Assembly: GCA_045639525.1 (NCBI GenBank)
Contig: JAZUDI010000077.1
Coordinates: 1-64,000, forward strand
DNA length: 64,000 nt
Direction: 5' to 3'
Source: UBA1181 sp045639525
GTDB taxonomy: Bacteria; Bacteroidota; Bacteroidia; Bacteroidales; Paludibacteraceae
Shown: positions 1 to 8,210 of the stretch, piece after piece
Numbering within the stretch: position 1 is the stretch's first letter
Layout: each line of letters begins with the position of its first letter
The notes under the pieces: generated by a model
What the model saw: only the letters and a program-made list of their open reading frames with translations
What the model was told of the DNA's origin: nothing
The model's database searches: none
Translations under genes and position numbers: made by a program

Positions 1-10
1 GATGGCATTC

Positions 11-253
11 TAAATAATTCAAAATTCATAATTCAAAATTATTAATTAACATTTCGGTCTTATAGCTCAGCTGGTTTAGAGCACCTGCCTTACAAGCAGG
101 GGGTCCTAGGTTCGAATCCTAGTGGGACCACAAGATAATGATGAATTAAGAGTGATGAATGATGAATTAAAGCTCCGGCGATACTGATTCTAGATAATTC
201 AAAATTCATAATTCAGAATTAAAAATTAAATTTGATCTTATAGCTCAGCTGGT
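11..253 (+). repeat. Duplicated tRNA-Val 5' region (direct repeat)
   Basis: Bases 11-75 (an AT-rich ATTCAAAATTCATAATTC block plus the start of tRNA-Val) recur at 191-253 with few changes. The second copy ends after GATCTTATAGCTCAGCTGGT, which matches tRNA-Val positions 1-20 with one change, and then runs into a terminator. The second copy therefore cannot make a tRNA. It looks like the remains of a tandem tRNA array that lost most of its last member. Confidence 0.75.
56..130 (+). tRNA. tRNA-Val (anticodon UAC)
   Basis: A full cloverleaf can be folded. The acceptor stem GGTCTTA pairs with TGGGACC, with discriminator A at 130. The anticodon stem is CCTGC/GCAGG around loop CTTACAA, giving anticodon TAC, and the T-arm is CTAGG-TTCGAAT-CCTAG. 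The CCA end is not encoded. No promoter is visible in the 55 bases upstream, so the gene may be transcribed from outside the window. Confidence 0.95.
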
Positions 254-254
254 C

Positions 255-278
255 GCCACCTAATTGGTGGCTTTTTTT
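255..278 (+). terminator. Intrinsic terminator after the tRNA remnant
   Basis: GCCACC (255-260) and GGTGGC (266-271) form a stem with loop TAATT, followed by seven T. It ends 20 bases before the ispD start and should end the tRNA transcript. Confidence 0.8.
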
Positions 279-298
279 GTTTTTAAGCCTATTCGCTT

Positions 299-982
299 AT
301 GAAAAAGTACGTGATCATCGTCGCAGGAGGCAAGGGTCTTCGCATGGGAGGAGATATTCCAAAACAATTTTTGCCAGTAGACGGCTCCCCTATCCTAATG
401 CGTACACTCTCCCAGTTCCACCAATACGACCCAGAAATGTGTATCATTTTGGTTTTGCCTGAATCGCAGATCTCTTATTGGAAGAACCTTTGCGTCGAAT
501 ACGACTTCAAGATTCCTTACCAACTGGCCTTAGGAGGAGCGACTCGGTTCCACTCCGTGAAGAATGGATTGGCGCTGGTGCCGAACGAACCGGACATCTG
601 TGTAGGTGTCCACGACGGTGTGCGCCCATTCGTTTCACACCAAGTGATCGAAGATGCTTACAGGACGGCTGCCACGAATGGAGCCGCAGTTCCGGCGATT
701 CCGTTGGTAGACTCCATCCGCAAGGCGGATTCCAAGGGCGGGAACGAAGCGAAAAACCGTGCGGAATATCGATTGGTGCAGACGCCGCAAGTATTTCGGG
801 CCGATTTGCTTTGGAAGGCCTACGAACAAGAATACTGTGAGGAATTCACGGATGACGCCAGCGTAGTGGAGCGTTTGGGCCACAAAATGACGCTGACGGA
901 GGGTAATCGGGAGAATATCAAAATCACCACCTCTTTCGATTTGATACTGGCAGAGGCGTTTTTGAGGAAAAATGATTGTTGA
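299..982 (+). CDS. ispD: 2-C-methyl-D-erythritol 4-phosphate cytidylyltransferase (IspD)
   Basis: IspD couples CTP to methylerythritol phosphate in the MEP route to isoprenoids, in the cytoplasm. The 227-residue protein opens with the nucleotide-binding loop VAGGKGLRMGG (residues 8-18) and the PKQF motif. It has the conserved GGATRFHSVKNGL stretch (79-91), HDGVRP (105-110), and the late TDDASVVER and NIKITT motifs of the family. Length is close to the usual 220-235. The ATG at 299 is the only start that keeps the loop whole. A terminator ends 20 bases upstream and no good promoter fits in between, so the transcript leader must be very short or transcription enters by read-through. The asnS promoter overlaps its stop codon. 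Confidence 0.95.
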   Translation: MKKYVIIVAGGKGLRMGGDIPKQFLPVDGSPILMRTLSQFHQYDPEMCIILVLPESQISYWKNLCVEYDFKIPYQLALGGATRFHSVKNGLALVPNEPDICVGVHDGVRPFVSHQVIEDAYRTAATNGAAVPAIPLVDSIRKADSKGGNEAKNRAEYRLVQTPQVFRADLLWKAYEQEYCEEFTDDASVVERLGHKMTLTEGNRENIKITTSFDLILAEAFLRKNDC

Positions 983-1005
983 TTTCTGACAAATTTGTAA
1001 CTTTG
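975..1005 (+). promoter_or_regulatory. Sigma-ABfr-type promoter for asnS
   Basis: ATTG (975-978), 19 bases, then TAACTTTG (998-1005) match the Bacteroidota -33/-7 consensus. It overlaps the last codons of ispD, and the predicted transcript starts about 30 bases before the asnS ATG. Confidence 0.65.
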
Positions 1006-1040
1006 CTCATTATTTATAGGAATATAAAAACATATAGCAT

Positions 1041-2435
1041 ATGAAAAGAACGAGGATTGTCGACGCGATCAAGATGACGCAATTCGGCGAAACTGTAAAC
1101 GTAAAGGGTTGGGTCCGCACCAAACGCGGCAACAAAGAGGTAAACTTTATCGCATTGAACGATGGTTCCACTATCAACAACATCCAAATCGTAGCTGACG
1201 TAGTGAAGTTTGAAGAGGAGTTGCTTAAATCCGTTACCACAGGCGCTTGTTTGAGCGTCACTGGTAAGTTGGTGAAGTCAGAGGGCGCTGGACAAGCTGT
1301 CGAGATCCAAGCCGACGAGATCCAAATTTACGGATTGGCGGACAATACCTACCCATTGCAAAAGAAGGGACACACCATGGAGTTCCTTCGTGGTATCGCC
1401 CACCTCAGACCAAGAACCAACACCTTTGGCGCTGTTCTTAGAATCCGTCACAACATGGCGATCGCAATCCACCAATTCTTCCATCAGAAGGGATTTTTCT
1501 ACTGGCACTCCCCTATCATCACCGCTTCAGACTGCGAGGGCGCTGGACAAATGTTCCAAGTCACTACTCAAAATCTCTACGATTTGAAGAAGGATGAGAA
1601 CGGATCCATCAAATATGACGATGATTTCTTCGGCAAGCAGACCAGCCTCACCGTTTCCGGACAGTTGGAGGGCGAGTTGGGTGCTACCGCACTAGGTGCC
1701 ATCTACACTTTCGGTCCTACTTTCCGTGCCGAGAATTCCAATACGCCTCGCCACTTGGCCGAGTTCTGGATGATCGAGCCTGAGGTAGCCTTCATCGACC
1801 TTCCTGAGTTGATGGATTTGGAGGAGGAGTTCATCAAGTTCTGCGTCAACTGGGCGTTGGAGAACTGTATGGATGATTTGACCTTCTTGAACAACATGAT
1901 CGATAAGGGCTTGATCGAGCGTTTGAAGTCTGTGGTTGCTACTGATTTCGTCAGATTGCCATATACAGAGGGTATCAAGATTTTGGAAGAGGCGATCGCC
2001 AAAGGAAAGAAGTTCGAATTCCCTGTATATTGGGGTTGCGACTTGGCCAGCGAGCATGAGCGTTTCTTGGTGGAGGAACACTTCCAGAAGCCAGTTATCA
2101 TGATCAACTACCCTAAAGAGATCAAGGCCTTCTACATGAAGCAAAACGAAGACGGCAAGACCGTTCAAGGAACAGACGTATTGTTCCCTCAAATTGGCGA
2201 GATCATCGGTGGTAGCGTCCGTGAGGAGAGCTACGACAAGTTGATGCAACGCATCGAGGAGTTGAACATCCCTATGAAGGATATGTGGTGGTACTTGGAT
2301 ACACGTAAATACGGAACATGCCCTCACGCAGGATTCGGCCTTGGATTCGAGCGTTTGATGCTCTTCGTGACAGGTATGCAAAACATCCGTGATGTGATTC
2401 CTTTCCCAAGAACACCAAAGACTGCGGATTTTTAA
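1041..2435 (+). CDS. asnS: Asparaginyl-tRNA synthetase
   Basis: This class IIb synthetase charges tRNA-Asn in the cytoplasm. The 464-residue protein has an N-terminal OB-fold anticodon-binding domain (about residues 15-105, starting VKGWVRTKRGNKEV). The catalytic core carries motif 2 (TFRAENSNTPRHLAEFWM, near residue 230) and the C-terminal motif 3 (GFGLGFERLMLFVTG). The Asn-specific wording of motif 2 and the Pro-rich end FPRTPKTADF separate it from AspRS, a clear version of which lies at 20368-22119. It has its own promoter and terminator, so it is monocistronic. Confidence 0.97.
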   Translation: MKRTRIVDAIKMTQFGETVNVKGWVRTKRGNKEVNFIALNDGSTINNIQIVADVVKFEEELLKSVTTGACLSVTGKLVKSEGAGQAVEIQADEIQIYGLADNTYPLQKKGHTMEFLRGIAHLRPRTNTFGAVLRIRHNMAIAIHQFFHQKGFFYWHSPIITASDCEGAGQMFQVTTQNLYDLKKDENGSIKYDDDFFGKQTSLTVSGQLEGELGATALGAIYTFGPTFRAENSNTPRHLAEFWMIEPEVAFIDLPELMDLEEEFIKFCVNWALENCMDDLTFLNNMIDKGLIERLKSVVATDFVRLPYTEGIKILEEAIAKGKKFEFPVYWGCDLASEHERFLVEEHFQKPVIMINYPKEIKAFYMKQNEDGKTVQGTDVLFPQIGEIIGGSVREESYDKLMQRIEELNIPMKDMWWYLDTRKYGTCPHAGFGLGFERLMLFVTGMQNIRDVIPFPRTPKTADF

Positions 2436-2453
2436 TCTCCCAAACATACACAG

Positions 2454-2490
2454 CAAAAATCCGGATCATCCACATGGTCCGGATTTTTTA
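2454..2490 (+). terminator. Intrinsic terminator of asnS
   Basis: AAAAATCCGGA (2455-2465) pairs with TCCGGATTTTT (2478-2488), giving a strong stem that ends in a T-run 20 bases after the asnS stop. Confidence 0.85.
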
Positions 2491-2573
2491 CATTTTATAG
2501 CGACAAAGCCATTTTAGAAGTATAAATAGGAAGGTCATAGATGGGAAATTTTCCGTATCTTTTCCCGCACCCT

Positions 2574-2604
2574 TTTGATATTTTATGACATTTCATTATT
2601 TTCG
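2574..2604 (+). promoter_or_regulatory. Promoter of the GLUG-repeat secreted protein
   Basis: TTTG (2574-2577), 19 bases, then TATTTTCG (2597-2604), one change from TAnnTTTG. The implied transcript start near 2611 rules out the earlier in-frame ATG at 2585 and supports the start at 2630. Confidence 0.55.
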
Positions 2605-2629
2605 CAACATATTCCACAATTACAATCGA

Positions 2630-4945
2630 ATGAAAAATATATTTCGCAAAATAGCCGCCGCTTGTATGCTTTGCCTACAAAGCGCAATGGTTTTCAGTAT
2701 AGAAAAGGATGCGGATGGTTATTACCTAATAGGAAACACCTCCGATTTCATGACCTACTGTACCAGTGTCAATGAGGGAACATCCATGAACGGACGTCTC
2801 ACCGCTGACATAGATCTATCCACAGTTTGTGGCGAAAAAAAGAGTTGGACGCCCATCAATCCACTGAAAAAATCGATTAGATTCGATGGAGACAACCACA
2901 CGATATCCCACCTATACATTGACACGGAGGAAGCGAACCAAGCGCTCTTCTACTGTGCCGATATCATCCAAAATTTGATTGTAAAGGATTGTTATGTCCG
3001 AGGAGGCGACAACACTTCGGCCCTATTGGTTTTAGGATCGGGGGCCAACGGAAAGATGCTGATCAACAATTGCCACATCGTAGGTGATGTCATCGGAGGG
3101 GAAAATGTAGGCGCTATCTGCGCCGGCATCGAAATGAAGAGCGCGAATATCGTCAATTGCAGCAACAGCGCCCTTGTCGTGGGTACCAATGCAGTGGGAG
3201 GTCTGACTGGATGCGCCAACGAATGTGGTTTCGATAATTGCTATAATGTCGGCCGAGTTAAATCTTATTACCGTTACGAGGGAACCGAATTGACGCAAAA
3301 AGGCGTTGTGGCAGGATTTGTAGGCCACACCAGCGGATGCGATTTCACCAATTGTTATAGTTACGGAAAGGTGAGCGGATTGGCCAAGGGTTGCTTTGTT
3401 GGTGAGAGAGGCGGACGCGTGGACGTAGGCCTCACCTCTTGTTTTTCGTTGGAAAATTTGGCGCAGGTACACAGTTACGAATCATCAGTCGCCTTCTGGG
3501 GAGAAAACAAATTCAAGGACGGAACGTTGCTTAACTCACTAAACAGTTATCTGAAAAACACCCAATCGTCCGTTACCATCTCCAATTTCAACCTAACGAT
3601 CAAGTATCAAACTTGGGAGCAAAAGCAGAACAACGATGACTATCCCCACTTTTCCAACAACCTCTACGCACCTACCGATGATTTTGTGATCAACTACCGA
3701 GGCGATTATTTCAGCATTGAGATATTCAAAAAGGGGATGGAACTACCTGTTTGTGCAGAGCGGTCATTCCGCTATCTCTTCTCAGACCAGTTCGATGGTA
3801 AAAATGTAGTCTCCGATACGGTGGTGGTGGTCACAAAGATCATCAACGACGAGTTGATAGACAAGGATGAGGATGGATTTTATCTGATCAGGAACGCTCA
3901 GCAATTGAGTCTATTCCGTGATGCGGTGAATGGCGGCGCGACGGGCATATCGGCCCGTTTAATGAACAACGTTGATATGAGCGACGAGTGCCGGGATGGC
4001 AATTGGCCCTCCATCGGAGGAAGCGATCTATGCTGTGGTACGCCATTCAACGGTGTCTTCGACGGTAACGGCTATACCATAAAGGGGCTCAACCAACAAA
4101 ATGACTACGCCTTCGCCGGACTCTTCTCTCGCATCAATGGGGCGACTATCAAGAACCTAATGGTGGAGGATTCCTATATGGAGGGCTGTTTTGTCGGATC
4201 GATTTGCGCCTACGCCGAATCATCCGTCATCTACAACTGCGGAAGTTCGGCGCAGGTGGTCGGTACTTGCCATGAGGGGGCGGCAGGCTTCGTCGGCGTG
4301 GCGGTGGACGGGACAATCCTCAATTGCTACAATGCGGGATCCGTAAAGGGAGAGGGAAAGGTGTCCGGTTTCGTGGGCGCTCTGAAACCTACCTCGATCG
4401 TAGAGAACTGTTTCGCCTCCTGCGAAGTTGCGAAGAGCGGAAGCCATAGTCTGACAAGCCCATTCGCATTCGAAAATGCGGAGGTGGGCGTCTCTCATTG
4501 CTATTATGACAGCGTGCGATACGTTCGCTCCTCCGGAGACACAGACCTCACCCTCCTGAACATTTTCGTAACGGCTAAAACTGAAAAGGAGATAAAGTCC
4601 CAAGAGTTCGTGGATACACTGAACGCACAGATTCCACGATTAGAAGAGCTATATCCTCAAGTTGAACTCTATAGCTGGAGTGCCACCAACAATGGTTATC
4701 CTATATTGAGTATGTTTACGGTTGGTTTGGAAAAGAATCCATCGAACATCAAGAGCAAGTCCATTCACGCTTATGGCATGGAAGGGGTGCTCCACATCGA
4801 GTCAGACCAGGATGGCATCGTGACGATACTCAACGCAATGGGCCAAATTGTCAAAAAGGCTCACATCCAAGCGGGCGTGACAAAGATCCATGACTTGGAT
4901 AAAGGCATCTATTTCATCCTAAACAACAAGGTGATTCTACGCTAA
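2630..4945 (+). CDS. Secreted protein with two GLUG-repeat modules and a T9SS-like C-terminal domain
   Basis: The start at 2630 gives a classic signal peptide (MKNIFRKIAAACMLCLQSAMVFS) and fits the promoter; the 771-residue product should be exported. Two homologous modules follow. Each opens with an (E/D)KDxDG(Y/F)YLI strand near residues 25 and 420, then has repeats of the GLUG type, such as VGGLTGCAN, VAGFVGHT, AAGFVGVA and VSGFVGAL, each followed by xNCYNxGxV. Such repeats usually build beta-helical surface or adhesin regions. The last 70 residues resemble a type A sorting domain of the type IX secretion system (GIVTILNAMGQIV, ending in LDKGIYFI). No enzyme motif was found; the role is unknown, probably surface-exposed. 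Confidence 0.8.
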   Translation: MKNIFRKIAAACMLCLQSAMVFSIEKDADGYYLIGNTSDFMTYCTSVNEGTSMNGRLTADIDLSTVCGEKKSWTPINPLKKSIRFDGDNHTISHLYIDTEEANQALFYCADIIQNLIVKDCYVRGGDNTSALLVLGSGANGKMLINNCHIVGDVIGGENVGAICAGIEMKSANIVNCSNSALVVGTNAVGGLTGCANECGFDNCYNVGRVKSYYRYEGTELTQKGVVAGFVGHTSGCDFTNCYSYGKVSGLAKGCFVGERGGRVDVGLTSCFSLENLAQVHSYESSVAFWGENKFKDGTLLNSLNSYLKNTQSSVTISNFNLTIKYQTWEQKQNNDDYPHFSNNLYAPTDDFVINYRGDYFSIEIFKKGMELPVCAERSFRYLFSDQFDGKNVVSDTVVVVTKIINDELIDKDEDGFYLIRNAQQLSLFRDAVNGGATGISARLMNNVDMSDECRDGNWPSIGGSDLCCGTPFNGVFDGNGYTIKGLNQQNDYAFAGLFSRINGATIKNLMVEDSYMEGCFVGSICAYAESSVIYNCGSSAQVVGTCHEGAAGFVGVAVDGTILNCYNAGSVKGEGKVSGFVGALKPTSIVENCFASCEVAKSGSHSLTSPFAFENAEVGVSHCYYDSVRYVRSSGDTDLTLLNIFVTAKTEKEIKSQEFVDTLNAQIPRLEELYPQVELYSWSATNNGYPILSMFTVGLEKNPSNIKSKSIHAYGMEGVLHIESDQDGIVTILNAMGQIVKKAHIQAGVTKIHDLDKGIYFILNNKVILR

Positions 4946-4974
4946 CATTTTGAAACACAGTGTGATGATAATGA

Positions 4975-5008
4975 ATAAAGCCGACGGAACCGCCGGCTTT
5001 ATTTTTTG
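4975..5008 (+). terminator. Intrinsic terminator
   Basis: AAAGCCGaCGG (4978-4988) pairs with CCGcCGGCTTT (4990-5000), followed by ATTTTTTG. It closes the GLUG-protein transcript. Confidence 0.8.
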
Positions 5009-5040
5009 CCCAAGACCAAAGCAAACCATCTTGAACAACG

Positions 5041-5127
5041 CTTGACAACAGTCAAGCAACTTTTTAGTTTAAGGGGACTTTTAGTCCCTATCATAGGTAA
5101 AGGTATATCTATAAAAAAATTATAGAT
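5041..5127. promoter_or_regulatory. Hairpins and a perfect inverted repeat upstream of the reductase operon
   Basis: There are three elements in a row. CTTGAC/GTCAAG (5041-5056) has a four-base loop, GGGACT/AGTCCC (5074-5088) has a three-base loop, and ATCTATAA/TTATAGAT (5107-5127) has a five-base A spacer. The last one stops three bases before the -33 box, a usual place for a repressor or activator to bind. No matching regulator gene is adjacent, so the binding protein is unknown. Confidence 0.45.
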
Positions 5128-5130
5128 TTA

Positions 5131-5162
5131 TTGGCAAAAGTAAGCAAATTGTATTAATTTCG
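5131..5162 (+). promoter_or_regulatory. Promoter of the reductase-patatin operon
   Basis: TTGG (5131-5134), about 20 bases, then TAATTTCG (5155-5162), one change from TAnnTTTG. The predicted start is about 10 bases before the ATG at 5181, which makes a very short leader. Confidence 0.5.
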
Positions 5163-5180
5163 CAACTAAAATGATTCAGT

Positions 5181-5954
5181 ATGAACTTATTTGAGTTGCC
5201 ACTATTTAATACTTTCTTGATGGTCATGACGATCATCGCTGCAATCGTATTCATTGCCCTATATTTTGTGGATGCCGGCTATGGTATCATGTTCAATAAA
5301 AAATGGGGTATATCAGTGAACAATAAATTGGGTTGGGTATTGATGGAGGCTCCCGTGTTCTTTGTGATGACCGCTTGCTGGTGGTTCTCCGAGCGCACCT
5401 TCGCCATCACTCCCCTCGTATTTTTCTTGCTATTTCAATCACACTATTTTCAACGCTCGTTCATCTTTCCTTTTATGATCAGCGGAAATAGCCGAATGCC
5501 TATCTCAATCATGATGATGGGTGTCATCTTTAACACATTGAACGGATTGATGCAGGGCGGATGGATTTTCCATGTCTCCCCAGCGGATATGTACACCAGC
5601 GATTGGTTGACTACCCCTCAATTCATTATAGGAACAATCATCTTTATAGTCGGAATGTGCATTAATCTCCACTCCGACCATATCATCCGTCACCTGCGTC
5701 AACCAGGCGACAAAAACCACTACTTGCCCAAGGGCGGTATGTATGACTATGTAACCTCCGCCAACTATTTCGGAGAGTTGACCGAGTGGGTCGGCTTCGC
5801 CATCCTCACCTGGTCGTGGGCTGGTTTCGTCTTTGCGTTCTGGACTTTCGCCAACCTCACCCCAAGAGCGCACACAATTCACAAGAAATACAAGGCTATG
5901 TTCCCTGAAATGGCTCAACTGAAGCTAAAAAGGATCATTCCTTTCATATATTAA
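5181..5954 (+). CDS. 3-oxo-5-alpha-steroid 4-dehydrogenase family membrane reductase
   Basis: The 257-residue protein is nearly all membrane helices (six or seven hydrophobic stretches). Its C-terminal half looks like the steroid 5-alpha-reductase domain: HSDHIIRHLRQPGD (near 163-176), the loop LPKGGMYDYVTSANYFGE (about 182-199) and the end RAHTIHKKYKAMFPE. The YVTSANYFGE and HKKYKxxFPE motifs are those of SRD5A-like enzymes, and the length is close to the human enzymes (about 255-260). These enzymes use NADPH to reduce the delta-4 double bond of 3-keto-4-ene steroids. It heads an operon with a flavin reductase 42 bases downstream. Fatty-enoyl or other enone substrates are also possible; family is sure, substrate is inferred. 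Confidence 0.8.
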   Translation: MNLFELPLFNTFLMVMTIIAAIVFIALYFVDAGYGIMFNKKWGISVNNKLGWVLMEAPVFFVMTACWWFSERTFAITPLVFFLLFQSHYFQRSFIFPFMISGNSRMPISIMMMGVIFNTLNGLMQGGWIFHVSPADMYTSDWLTTPQFIIGTIIFIVGMCINLHSDHIIRHLRQPGDKNHYLPKGGMYDYVTSANYFGELTEWVGFAILTWSWAGFVFAFWTFANLTPRAHTIHKKYKAMFPEMAQLKLKRIIPFIY

Positions 5955-5996
5955 GATAATAAAGAAAAAGTATAACGCTTATTAGAAATTACGGAG

Positions 5997-7238
5997 ATGT
6001 CAAATTCACCACTATTTACGCCCGGAAAAATCGGGCCTTTGACTCTTAGAAACAGAACCATCCGTTCTGCCGCGTTCGAGGGTATGTGCCCAGGCAACGC
6101 GCCATCTCAAATGTTGCATGATTATCATGTGTCAGTAGCCGCTGGAGGCGTCGGAATGACTACCCTCGCCTACTCTGCGATCCAACAAAGTGGACTCTCC
6201 TTTCCTCACCAATTGTGGTTGAAGAAAGAGAACTTGCCCGCATTGAAGAAGATTACTGACGCGATCCATAAAGAGGGAGCAGCCGCAAGCATCCAAATTG
6301 GACACTGCGGTAACATGTCCCACCGCGCCATCTGCGGATGCACCCCTATTTCCGCATCCACAGGATTCAACCTCTACTCTCCTACCTTTGTGAGAGGTAT
6401 GAGAAAAGACGAAATCGAAGAGAGCGCCAAAGCTTTCGGCGAGGGTGTGAACCTTGCCCGTGAAGCCGGATTCGATGCCATCGAGCTCCACGCCGGTCAC
6501 GGTTATTTGATCAGCCAATTCCTTTCCCCATCCACCAACCACAGAAAAGATGAATTCGGTGGATCGTTGGAGAATAGAGCCCGATTCATGAAGATGTCTA
6601 TGGACCAAGTCATGAGCGCCGCCAAAGATGATATGGCTGTGTTGGTGAAGATGAATATGCGTGACTGCTGTAGAAACGGTATGGGCATCGACGAGAGCAT
6701 CGAGGTGGCCAAGATGTTGGAGCAAAGCGGTGCGCACTGCTTGGTATTGAGTAGCGGTTTTGTCAGCAGCGCCCCTATGGACGTGATGCGCGGCGCCATG
6801 CCGTTCCGTACGATGACACACTACATGCCAAGTCTTTTGATGCGTACATTGGTTCGCATCGGAGGTCGTTTCATGGTTCCTACCGTACCATTCAAGGAGG
6901 CTTACTTCTTGGAGGATGCTTTGAAGTTCCGTGAGGCGGTTAAGATGCCTTTGTGCTACATCGGTGGATTGATCTCCAGAGAGAAAATCGACGAAGTCTT
7001 GAATGACGGTTTCGAGTTCGTGGCGATGGCCCGCGCGTTGCTCAACAACCCTCACTTCGTAAACGATATGATGAACGACGAGAAGGCGCGTGTTGAGTGT
7101 GACCACGCCAACTATTGCATTGGTCGTATGTACTCGAGAGAGATGGCTTGCCACAAATGTCTATTGAGAGAGGGCAAGGAGACCATTCCTCAATCACTTT
7201 TGGATGAGTTAGAGGCAAACCGTAAGAAGGGTTACTAA
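5997..7238 (+). CDS. NADH:flavin oxidoreductase, Old Yellow Enzyme family
   Basis: This is a 413-residue FMN TIM-barrel protein. The start FTPGKIGPLTLRNRTIRSAA and the core ELHAGHGYLISQFLSP (near 162-177) with DEFGGSLENRARF are diagnostic. It stops after the barrel and lacks the FAD/NAD domain of BaiCD- or FadH-type enzymes. It keeps a Cys-rich tail (CDHANYC, then CHKC), a likely relic of or variant on the 4Fe-4S site. Old Yellow Enzymes reduce activated C=C bonds; relatives act as steroid or bile-acid delta-4 5-beta-reductases. It sits between a 5-alpha-reductase-like gene and a patatin on the same transcript. The substrate is inferred from context only. Confidence 0.85.
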   Translation: MSNSPLFTPGKIGPLTLRNRTIRSAAFEGMCPGNAPSQMLHDYHVSVAAGGVGMTTLAYSAIQQSGLSFPHQLWLKKENLPALKKITDAIHKEGAAASIQIGHCGNMSHRAICGCTPISASTGFNLYSPTFVRGMRKDEIEESAKAFGEGVNLAREAGFDAIELHAGHGYLISQFLSPSTNHRKDEFGGSLENRARFMKMSMDQVMSAAKDDMAVLVKMNMRDCCRNGMGIDESIEVAKMLEQSGAHCLVLSSGFVSSAPMDVMRGAMPFRTMTHYMPSLLMRTLVRIGGRFMVPTVPFKEAYFLEDALKFREAVKMPLCYIGGLISREKIDEVLNDGFEFVAMARALLNNPHFVNDMMNDEKARVECDHANYCIGRMYSREMACHKCLLREGKETIPQSLLDELEANRKKGY

Positions 7239-7240
7239 TT

Positions 7241-8068
7241 ATGTATCAGGGGTATAAAATTGGATTGGCTTTAAGCGGAGGCGGTGCGAAAGGAATAGCC
7301 CATTTAGGCGTTCTTAAAGCATTGGAAGAGCGCAAGATTGTGGTGGACCACATATCGGGCGTAAGCGCTGGAGCGATCATGGGAGCCCTCTATGCGGATG
7401 GCAACACCCCTGAGGATATCTGTAAGTTCATAAAAAAGAGCAATCTATACCGAATGGTGTCGCTTACTATGCCCACCAACGGAGGTTTCACCCAAATGGA
7501 CCAATTCGGTTCGTTCATAGAGAAGAAACTAAAGGCTAAAACTTTCGGTGAATTGAGAATTCCGTTGGTGGTCAACGCTGCGGAACTCACCACTGGAAAG
7601 AATGTCTATTTCGAGGAGGGAAACCTAATAGAGGGCATTATGGCCTCCGCCAATGTCCCTATCTTTTTCCGCCCTATGAAGATTGGCAACAAGCAATATG
7701 TGGATGGTGGAATCTTTTGCAATCTACCGGTCTCTGTATTGCGTAGAAAAGGTTGTCAAATCATCATCGGCGTCCATGTGAATCCTATTACTCATGAGGA
7801 TGGCTTTGATGGCCTATTCGACGTTTCCGAGCGTGTTTTCCACTTGGCGGTGAACGGTAATACCGTTAGCCAAAAAAGAGACTGCGACATCATTATCGAG
7901 ACACGAGAAGCCCAAAAATATGGCATGTTTGACGCCTCGAAAGCGGAAGAGATCTTCCAAGTCGGATACGATGCGGCCAATGCCGTTTTGGATAAGGTGG
8001 ATTGGGACGAGGTGAAGACCAAGGTGAGAATCTCTGGGGGATTCAGCCCCTTCTACCGCAAAGCGTAA
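7241..8068 (+). CDS. Patatin-like phospholipase/esterase (cytoplasmic, 275 aa)
   Basis: The start codon lies two bases after the upstream stop, so translation is probably coupled to the flavin reductase. The protein has the oxyanion loop SGGGAKG (residues 13-19), the nucleophile elbow GVSAG (near 40-44) and the catalytic Asp in DGG (about 152-154), the full patatin Ser-Asp dyad. There is no signal peptide or barrel, unlike the patatin at 28838-31183. Patatins hydrolyse acyl esters of lipids. In this operon it could act on steryl or lipid esters, but that is a guess. A strong terminator follows. Confidence 0.85.
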   Translation: MYQGYKIGLALSGGGAKGIAHLGVLKALEERKIVVDHISGVSAGAIMGALYADGNTPEDICKFIKKSNLYRMVSLTMPTNGGFTQMDQFGSFIEKKLKAKTFGELRIPLVVNAAELTTGKNVYFEEGNLIEGIMASANVPIFFRPMKIGNKQYVDGGIFCNLPVSVLRRKGCQIIIGVHVNPITHEDGFDGLFDVSERVFHLAVNGNTVSQKRDCDIIIETREAQKYGMFDASKAEEIFQVGYDAANAVLDKVDWDEVKTKVRISGGFSPFYRKA

Positions 8069-8096
8069 CATTTTACAAGAAATCTCTCCTATAAAC

Positions 8097-8136
8097 AAAG
8101 AAGCGAGTAACCTTGGGTTATTCGCTTCTTTATTTG
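8097..8136 (+). terminator. Intrinsic terminator of the reductase-patatin operon
   Basis: AAAGAAGCGAGTAACC (8098-8113) pairs with GGTTATTCGCTTCTTT (8116-8131), a long stem ending in T-rich sequence. Confidence 0.85.
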
Positions 8137-8152
8137 GTATAATAAAACATTC

Positions 8153-8192
8153 ATAAAAAAATGCGGCGAACAACATTGTCCGCCGCATTTGA
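8153..8192 (-). terminator. Intrinsic terminator of the lipoprotein hydrolase gene
   Basis: Read on the minus strand, AAATGCGGCG pairs with CGCCGCATTT (8159-8190) and a T-run follows (A-run at 8155-8161 on the plus strand). It stands back to back with the previous terminator. Confidence 0.85.
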
Positions 8193-8210
8193 AAGGTTAA
8201 CCAATTGGTT

